Shown here: in pieces, positions 58,446 to 64,000 of the stretch
Position numbering within the stretch: the first letter of the stretch is position 1
Layout of the letters: each line of letters starts with the position of its first letter
Assembly (NCBI GenBank): GCA_946221065.1
Contig: CAMIIO010000001.1
Location: 248,001 to 312,000, forward strand
Length of the DNA: 64,000 bases
From: an uncultured Rothia sp.
Lineage (GTDB): Bacteria > Actinomycetota > Actinomycetes > Actinomycetales > Micrococcaceae
Direction: 5' to 3'
Position numbers and translations under genes: made by a program
The notes under the pieces: model-generated
What the model was told of the DNA's origin: nothing
What the model saw: the letters and a program-made list of their open reading frames with translations, nothing else
Databases searched by the model: none

Positions 58446-60428
58446 TTACCAGGCTGGAGAGGTTGCCGGAGACGGCGTTCCGCTGGGCTCTTCCTGCGCT
58501 TTGTCGATTTGTTCATCGGTGAGTTTGCCTTCGTCTTTGAGCTGTTTTTTAGCCTGTTCGACGCCGTCAACGACGGTTTGTGCGTAGATCTGTTGGCCTT
58601 CTCCTTGTGGGTGGACCCCGTCGGATACAAGGTATTCGGGATGTCCCTGGGTTTTTTGTGCCCAGTCCGCAAGGATAAAGGTGTCCTTACGCTGTTCTGC
58701 GGCGTGTTTGAGCATGTAGTTGGATTGATCTACCCAGGTAAGATTTGCCGGAGCAGCACCGGTCACGAGCACAACTTTTCGTTCTTTGTTGGGGGAGAGA
58801 ATCTGCTGGAGTTCGTCAATCTGATCGGTGGTGATGCTGGAGTTGGTGCTGAGTGAAATCACCACAATTTGGCCGATTTTTTTAGCCTCCGCATGTTCTT
58901 TGAGCGCGGGTAGCTCGGCAACTAATGTGCGGGAAACTGCGGCGTCAATGGAGGCTTGTGGTAGCTTCTCTTGAAGAGCTTGAGCCGACGCGAGGGTAAC
59001 TGAATCGCCATAGATACTGATAGTTCCTGCGGTAATACCGTTTTCTTGTGGTGTTTCGCTGGCGGTGGTCTTGGGCTGAGTGACGACTTCTTGTTGCCCG
59101 TTGGTTCCGGTTCCTGCGCCGTTGGCTACCACCTGTTCTGCGGAGGTCATGGTGGGGGCTGTGGTAATGGCAAACGCCGTGCTGACGACGCCGAGCACTA
59201 GAGCGAGCGCGCCGGCAAGCGGTAGTTTTTTGCGTGGGCCAGTAAGGGCCGATCCCCACTGGGCAAGGACACTGCCCCAACCGTAGCGGCGTATGGGTTC
59301 TTCCACATACATGTAGGAGAGCCCTGCAATGAGGAAGGTGAGAAAGAGGACTAGCCATGAGGTCCAGCCCTGGTTTTGGGGGCCAAAGAGGTAGTGGGCA
59401 ATAACTGCTAGGGGCCAGTGCCAGAGGTAGATACCGTAGGAGCGTTGTCCAATCCATACCAGCGGTGGGAGGGAAAGGACGGCTCGCAGACCGCGGGCGA
59501 TGGGGCCTCGAACGTCAGCGAGGATTCCCTGGATTACCCCGACGCTGAGGAGAGCTGAGGCTAGTAACGCCCAGGGCATGAACGCGGGGTGATCTTCTCC
59601 GAGAACTCGGGCGAGAGGGAAGATGAGTAGCAGAGAAGCCCACCCGATGATGGCCCGTAGTGCGCCAAAGGCGCCGTTGCCGTAGCCCACCATGGGGTAG
59701 AGCCGTGCGTCTTTGGGCGGGTACATGCTCCAGGGAATGAGGAATGCTAGGAGCACCCCTAACATAATGGAGAAGAGATGAGAGTCCGTACCGTAATACA
59801 CGCGGGAGAGCGGTGCGCCGGCGAAGAGATAGATGAGACAGAGCGCAAGTGAGAGCAGGGTAATACCGGCAGGAACCCAGCGACGATGTCGCCAGGTTCT
59901 GACGTTCATGAACACCAGTACGAGTGCGATGGGCCAAAATATATAGAACTGTTCTTCAACGGCAAGGGACCAGAAATTGGTGAGAAGTTCGGGTGAGGTT
60001 TGGGCAAAATAGTCGTTGTCTGCGGCGATGTATAGCCAGTTGGATGAGAACGTGAAGGCGCCGAGGATTTGCCGTCCGAGTGCTACTTTAATGTCGCCGC
60101 CGATGAGTAGCGCGATGGCGCCCACGCTAGCTACCAGTACGATAATGGCGGGGATGAGCCTGCGCAGGCGGCGAATCCAGAATTGGATGATGTTCATCTC
60201 GGCTTTGTACGCGGCTTCACGCAGGAGTAGGGCGGTGATGAGGTAGCCGGAGATGGCGAAGAAAATATCTACGCCAATCATTCCACCGGGTAGTGCTGCT
60301 GGCCATAGGTGATAAATCAGTACCGAAGATACGGCAACCGCGCGTAGCCCGTCTAGGCCTTTGAGCCTGAACCGCGATTGACCTTCTGCCGGGTCTACGC
60401 TGGAATAAAAGACGTGATCTTCTCTCAC
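58446..60428 (-). CDS. Acyltransferase 3 family protein with C-terminal SGNH domain (OafA/YrhL-like)
   Basis: The 660-residue membrane protein has about ten transmembrane helices in an acyltransferase-3 domain (about 25-400), with GLDGLRAVAVSSVLIYHLWPAALPGG (catalytic His) and GVDIFFAISGYLITALLL. A linker (about 405-470) leads to an extracytoplasmic SGNH hydrolase-like domain (about 470-640), whose Ser block is SIYGDSVTLA and whose Asp-His block is VSDGVHPQG. Such fusions O-acetylate peptidoglycan or surface glycans. The GTG start at 60428 has GAGGTAAGA upstream. It is monocistronic and convergent with the M16 gene. Confidence 0.93.
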   Translation of the reverse strand: MREDHVFYSSVDPAEGQSRFRLKGLDGLRAVAVSSVLIYHLWPAALPGGMIGVDIFFAISGYLITALLLREAAYKAEMNIIQFWIRRLRRLIPAIIVLVASVGAIALLIGGDIKVALGRQILGAFTFSSNWLYIAADNDYFAQTSPELLTNFWSLAVEEQFYIFWPIALVLVFMNVRTWRHRRWVPAGITLLSLALCLIYLFAGAPLSRVYYGTDSHLFSIMLGVLLAFLIPWSMYPPKDARLYPMVGYGNGAFGALRAIIGWASLLLIFPLARVLGEDHPAFMPWALLASALLSVGVIQGILADVRGPIARGLRAVLSLPPLVWIGQRSYGIYLWHWPLAVIAHYLFGPQNQGWTSWLVLFLTFLIAGLSYMYVEEPIRRYGWGSVLAQWGSALTGPRKKLPLAGALALVLGVVSTAFAITTAPTMTSAEQVVANGAGTGTNGQQEVVTQPKTTASETPQENGITAGTISIYGDSVTLASAQALQEKLPQASIDAAVSRTLVAELPALKEHAEAKKIGQIVVISLSTNSSITTDQIDELQQILSPNKERKVVLVTGAAPANLTWVDQSNYMLKHAAEQRKDTFILADWAQKTQGHPEYLVSDGVHPQGEGQQIYAQTVVDGVEQAKKQLKDEGKLTDEQIDKAQEEPSGTPSPATSPAW

Positions 60429-60689
60429 TCTTACCTCATGATGGAATCGACTAGGGCTACCTGACGATGTTTGGGGGATAGATAGCCAGAGTTATAGTTT
60501 AGTCCCCAAAGCGGTCTACACGTAATGGGCGCTCTTTGAGTCTAGATATAAAACATTTAAGACTTCTTATGAAGCTGTATGCGCAGTTTGGAGGGAACGA
60601 AGCTGATCTTGGGCAACTATAACCGATAGAGTAGGAAACAGAGAGTACGCGTTGGTGTATGAGCTATCAAAGAATCGAAAGGTTTGCAC

Positions 60690-61445
60690 ATGAGTAAAGT
60701 ATGGAAAGTTGCTGTGGCAGGTGCTCAGGGACGTATGGGCTCTGAAGCTGTTAAAGCTGTTACCGCAGCACCGGATATGGAGTTAGTTGCTGCCATTGAT
60801 TCAGCTGCGGAGCTACCTGAGCTGCTGGACGCCGGAGCCGAGGTAATGATTGATTTGACGGTGCCTTCGGCGAGTGAGGGGAATGTGCGTTTTGCCGTTG
60901 AAAACGGTATTCACGCCGTTGTGGGAACCACTGGTTGGGATGAGACTAAGCTGCATAATCTGCGTACTCTGCTTACTCAGCACCCGGAGGTAGGTGTGCT
61001 TATTGCCCCGAATTTTGCCATTGGCGCTATTCTTGCTACCGAGTTCGCCACTAAAGCCGCGCAGTATTTTGAATCTGTTGAGGTAATTGAGATGCACCAC
61101 CCTAACAAGGTGGACGCTCCTTCCGGTACGGCGGCGCACACCGCTCACAAGATTGCTCAGGCTCGTAAGAACGCCGGCGTGGCTCCTTCTCCGGATGCTA
61201 CAGAAACCGATGAGGGCGGCTCTCGCGGGGCAGATATTGACGGCGTACATGTTCATGCGGTGCGTTTGCGTGGCTTGACTGCCAGCCAGGAAATCTTACT
61301 AGGGGATGAGGGGCAGCAGCTAGTCATCCGTCACGATTCTTTTGACAGGGTTTCCTTTATGCCCGGTGTGTTGCTGGGTGTGCGTGAAGTGGCGGCACAT
61401 CCCGGACTTACTCACGGCCTTGATGGCTATATGAATCTGCGCTAG
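60690..61445 (+). CDS. dapB: 4-hydroxy-tetrahydrodipicolinate reductase
   Basis: DapB reduces hydroxytetrahydrodipicolinate in the lysine and meso-diaminopimelate pathway that feeds peptidoglycan. The product (251 residues) has KVAVAGAQGRMGSEAVKAV (NAD(P)H loop), VVGTTGWDE, IAPNFAIGAILATEFA, EMHHPNKVDAPSGTA (catalytic His) and the C-terminal MPGVLLGVREVAAHPGL. The ATG at 60690 follows GAAAGG; a TTG two codons earlier is the only alternative. The 261-bp spacer to the divergent acyltransferase gene holds AT-rich sequence and no clear gene. It is 6 bp ahead of the next gene. Confidence 0.97.
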   Translation: MSKVWKVAVAGAQGRMGSEAVKAVTAAPDMELVAAIDSAAELPELLDAGAEVMIDLTVPSASEGNVRFAVENGIHAVVGTTGWDETKLHNLRTLLTQHPEVGVLIAPNFAIGAILATEFATKAAQYFESVEVIEMHHPNKVDAPSGTAAHTAHKIAQARKNAGVAPSPDATETDEGGSRGADIDGVHVHAVRLRGLTASQEILLGDEGQQLVIRHDSFDRVSFMPGVLLGVREVAAHPGLTHGLDGYMNLR

Positions 61446-61451
61446 TTCTCG

Positions 61452-62057
61452 ATGAATTCGCTGAAGCTCTTTACCGGCGGGGTGATTGCGGCGGGGTTGC
61501 TCACCGTGTGGCTTTTGCCGGTGAGCCTTTCCGTTAAGCTCTTTATTTTCGCAACCCTAGCGTTTTCTGCCGTATTTGTGTTTGTGGAAGCCACAGGAAA
61601 AGGAAAAACATTTGCCGGGCTTACCGTGGGGGCACTGGTGCTGTACTTGGGGCTGTGTATCCAGCGCGGCGTTCTGCTATTACTGCACCCCACGGTTCCT
61701 GGCGTCCTGCTGGGGATTGGGCTTATTGTGCTTCCTGCTCTGGGTGCGTGGGCTCTTATTCGGGAAGTGCTCTTTGGGCTTCGCACCCAGCGCATGGCGC
61801 AAGAGCTTGAAGCCGCTGGAGAATTACCCGTCGATGATTTACCCCGTAGTCCTGCAGGGCGGGTAGCTCAGGAGGCCGCGGATCAAGAATTTGAACGTTA
61901 CCGGAAGCTTCTGGAAGCGCACCCTACATCCTGGAAGCACTGGTATAACCTCTCCACCTTGTACTCTGCAGCAGGCGATCGCAAACGCGCTAGAAAATCT
62001 ATGCGCACCGCTATTGCCCTTAAATCAGGAAAAAACGCTGTGGATCTCACCGTCTAA
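61452..62057 (+). CDS. Membrane protein of the dapB-dapA interval, unknown function
   Basis: The 201-residue product has four hydrophobic segments in its first 115 residues (FTGGVIAAGLLTVWLLPV, LFIFATLAFSAVFVFV, FAGLTVGALVLYLGLCI, VLLGIGLIVLPALGAWAL). The soluble C-terminus (about 140-195) has a TPR-like helix pair: WKHWYNLSTLYSAAGDRKRARKSMRTAIALK. It is 6 bp from dapB and 46 bp from dapA and is conserved at this site in Micrococcaceae. I cannot assign a function; it may assist DAP or envelope synthesis by context. Confidence 0.8.
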   Translation: MNSLKLFTGGVIAAGLLTVWLLPVSLSVKLFIFATLAFSAVFVFVEATGKGKTFAGLTVGALVLYLGLCIQRGVLLLLHPTVPGVLLGIGLIVLPALGAWALIREVLFGLRTQRMAQELEAAGELPVDDLPRSPAGRVAQEAADQEFERYRKLLEAHPTSWKHWYNLSTLYSAAGDRKRARKSMRTAIALKSGKNAVDLTV

Positions 62058-62103
62058 AACCGCTATTTCAGCAAATCAGAACAAAAGAAGGTAGTCTAGC
62101 TAT

Positions 62104-63045
62104 ATGTCTGAGTCTGCAAACCCCACTAAAGGTACATTTACAGAACCCCGATTTGGTCGCCTCCTCACGGCGATGGTTACCCCCTTTACTAAGGACGGGT
62201 CCGGGTCCATCGACGAGCAAGCCGCCGCGCAATTGGCAGAGAAGCTAGTTGACGCGGGCAATGATGGCATTATCATTTGTGGCACCACCGGCGAATACTC
62301 CACCATGACCGATGACGAAAACGAAAGCGTCTTTCGTATTGTCAAGGAAGCCGTGGGGGACCGTGCTCACTTGGTTGCCGGCGTCGGATCTAACGACACC
62401 GCCCATACCCTAGAGCTGGCAGCACGGGCCGAAAAGGTGGGGGTAGATGGACTGCTTGTTGTTACCCCGTACTACAATAAGCCCACCCAGACCGGCGTGG
62501 TTGCTCACTTTGAGGCTGTTGCTAACGCCGTCAAAACCCCAATCATGCTGTACGACATTCCCGGTCGTGCAGGTATCCCTATTAGCCCCGCTAGCTTGAT
62601 TAAACTCTCTGAGCACGAGAATATTGTGGCAGTCAAAGACGCCAAGGCAGATTTTGCCGCCGCAACCACCGTGATGGCTCAGACGGATCTTCAGTACTAT
62701 TCAGGCGATGACGGGCTCACCCTGCCCTGGATGAGCATGGGCGCGGTTGGTCTGGTAGGTGTGACTACTCACGTAGCTCCGCAGCTTTTCCGTCAGCTCA
62801 TTGACGCCGTGGTGGCACAGGATCTGCAGACTGCTCAGAAACTTCACCTGCAGCTCGCGCCGGTAGTCCAGGCAACCATGACTCGCCTTCCCGGCTGCGT
62901 ATCAGCTAAAAATATTCTTTCCTGGCAAGGCATCCTGGAGAACACCACGGTTCGCCTGCCACATGTGGATCCCACCGAAGAAGAGATTGCGCTAATGCGT
63001 GCAGACCTCGAACATTCGGTGATTGCCTCCACTTTGAAACACTAG
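62104..63045 (+). CDS. dapA: 4-hydroxy-tetrahydrodipicolinate synthase
   Basis: DapA condenses pyruvate with aspartate semialdehyde, the first committed step to DAP and lysine. The 313-residue product has the TIM-barrel pattern LLTAMVTPFTKDGS, GIIICGTTGEYSTMTDDE, VAGVGSNDT, VVTPYYNKPTQTGVVAHFEAV, MLYDIPGRAGIPI and the Schiff-base Lys in IVAVKDAKADFAA. It follows the membrane protein gene and dapB in one plus-strand unit and ends with a hairpin terminator. Confidence 0.97.
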   Translation: MSESANPTKGTFTEPRFGRLLTAMVTPFTKDGSGSIDEQAAAQLAEKLVDAGNDGIIICGTTGEYSTMTDDENESVFRIVKEAVGDRAHLVAGVGSNDTAHTLELAARAEKVGVDGLLVVTPYYNKPTQTGVVAHFEAVANAVKTPIMLYDIPGRAGIPISPASLIKLSEHENIVAVKDAKADFAAATTVMAQTDLQYYSGDDGLTLPWMSMGAVGLVGVTTHVAPQLFRQLIDAVVAQDLQTAQKLHLQLAPVVQATMTRLPGCVSAKNILSWQGILENTTVRLPHVDPTEEEIALMRADLEHSVIASTLKH

Positions 63046-63061
63046 AAAATACTCATCGGTG

Positions 63062-63104
63062 AAGCGGGTTCATGAATCTGTTGAGGATTCATGGGCTCGC
63101 TTTT
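63062..63104 (+). terminator. Terminator between dapA and rnj
   Basis: AAGCGGGTTCATGAATC (63062-63078) pairs with GATTCATGGGCTCGCTT (63086-63102), with three wobble pairs, and TTTT follows. Confidence 0.85.
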
Positions 63105-63128
63105 GCCCGTTACATCAAGGAATAACTA

Positions 63129-64000
63129 TTGCCATTATTTGAAACAGACATCAGATTTCCCAAAAAACTTAAAAAAGATACCCTGCGTGTAGTGCCCTTG
63201 GGTGGCTTGGGTGAAGTCGGACGTAACATGACGGTCTACGAGATTAACGGTAAGTTGCTCGTGGTTGATTGTGGCGTGCTCTTCCCCGAAGAATCTCAGC
63301 CGGGCGTAGACCTGATCTTGCCGGATTTGAACTACATCAAGGATCGCCTGCAGGATATTGTTGCCGTTGTGCTAACGCACGGACACGAGGATCACATTGG
63401 CGCAGTACCGTATCTGCTTAAGCGTCGCCCCGATATTCCCCTGGTTGGTTCACAGCTAACTCTGGCGCTCGTCGAGGCAAAGCTGGCAGAGCACCGTATT
63501 AAGCCTTTCACCCTGACCGTTGAAGAGGGCATGATAGAGACTTTTGGCCCGTTTGAATGCGAATTTGTGGCGGTTAACCACTCGATTCCGGACGCGCTTG
63601 CGGTGTTTATCCGAACCAAAGCTGGCAAAGTCTTGCATACCGGTGACTTTAAGATGGATCAGCTTCCGCTCGACGGACGCCTGACCGATTTGCGGCACTT
63701 TGCACGTTTGGGGGAGGAAAGCATTGACCTCTTCTTGCCGGACTCCACTAACGCAGAAGTTCCCGGTTTTACTCCCACCGAAAAGAATATCGGTAAGGTA
63801 CTCTCCAGCGTCTTCCGTGACGCCAACCAGCGCATTATCGTAGCTTCGTTCTCTTCGCATGTTCACCGTGTGCAACAGGTTCTCGACGCCGCCCATGAAC
63901 GCGGTCGGAAGGTAGTTCTGGTGGGCCGTTCGATGGTGCGTAATATGACTATCGCGGAGAAGCTTGGCTATCTGAACGTTCCCGATAACACCCTGGTTGA
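63129..64000 (+). CDS. rnj: Ribonuclease J, N-terminal part (3' end outside window)
   Basis: The frame starts at TTG 63129, preceded by AAGGAATAACTA, and stays open to the window edge. It encodes a metallo-beta-lactamase/beta-CASP RNase, which acts as a 5'-3' exonuclease and endonuclease in mRNA decay and rRNA maturation. The start PLFETDIRFPKKLKKDTLRVVPLGGLGEVGRNM matches family N-termini. The metal motif HGHEDHIG, VNHSIPDALAVFI, HTGDFKMD and FSSHVHRVQQV (beta-CASP) follow. About 290 residues are seen of roughly 560 expected. The dapA-rnj order is standard in actinobacteria. Confidence 0.95.
   Translation, partial: MPLFETDIRFPKKLKKDTLRVVPLGGLGEVGRNMTVYEINGKLLVVDCGVLFPEESQPGVDLILPDLNYIKDRLQDIVAVVLTHGHEDHIGAVPYLLKRRPDIPLVGSQLTLALVEAKLAEHRIKPFTLTVEEGMIETFGPFECEFVAVNHSIPDALAVFIRTKAGKVLHTGDFKMDQLPLDGRLTDLRHFARLGEESIDLFLPDSTNAEVPGFTPTEKNIGKVLSSVFRDANQRIIVASFSSHVHRVQQVLDAAHERGRKVVLVGRSMVRNMTIAEKLGYLNVPDNTLV

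Overview
The window looks like a stretch of the main chromosome of a moderately high-GC actinobacterium. The gene content and order (dgt-dnaG; rpsB-tsf-pyrH-frr-cdsA; dxr...rseP-ispG; proS...rimP-nusA-ylxR-infB-rbfA-truB-ribF-rpsO-pnp; dapB-dapA-rnj) is the conserved backbone of Micrococcaceae. The less extreme GC, a pyruvate formate-lyase locus, a luxS-mtnN pair and many GTG/TTG or leaderless starts fit a host-associated facultative anaerobe of the Rothia type. The genus is inferred from this combination; no rRNA lies in the window.

Layout: 1-6.2 kb holds the end of glyS, two acetyltransferases, a PRC-barrel/DUF2382 stress protein, an SDR oxidoreductase, an alkyltransferase-like repair protein and a small HTH/membrane pair. 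6.2-11.8 kb holds dusB, a GNAT, dgt, a small membrane protein and dnaG. 11.9-16.3 kb holds tRNA-Asn with a duplicated 3' end, a holin-X-like protein, a glycosyltransferase, a CAT-anticodon tRNA, a GNAT pseudogene with two in-frame stops and an M23 peptidase. 16.3-25.8 kb is the translation, lipid and isoprenoid block rpsB to dxr, with a DivIVA-like repeat protein, a GlsB-type protein and an ABC exporter.

25.9-29.8 kb is the most unusual part. Pyruvate formate-lyase is encoded in two pieces: a 706-residue catalytic protein that stops before the glycyl-radical domain, and a separate 84-residue protein that carries only that domain. The PFL activase gene follows. 29.8-38.4 kb has rseP, MOSC, ispG, DUF4081-GNAT, a secreted protein and proS. 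38.5-49.3 kb has a TSUP permease, an exported protein and the rimP-to-ribF translation block. 49.4-52 kb has a minus-strand luxS-mtnN-aldo/keto reductase operon. 52-58.3 kb has an amino-acid permease behind a nested palindromic element, then rpsO-pnp and an M16 peptidase. 58.4-64 kb has an acyltransferase-3/SGNH protein, dapB-dapA and the start of the RNase J gene.

There is no CRISPR array, transposase or prophage module. The possible traces of mobility are the tRNA-Asn 3' duplication and two copies of a long intergenic inverted repeat. Most operons end in strong hairpins, many of them bidirectional between convergent genes.
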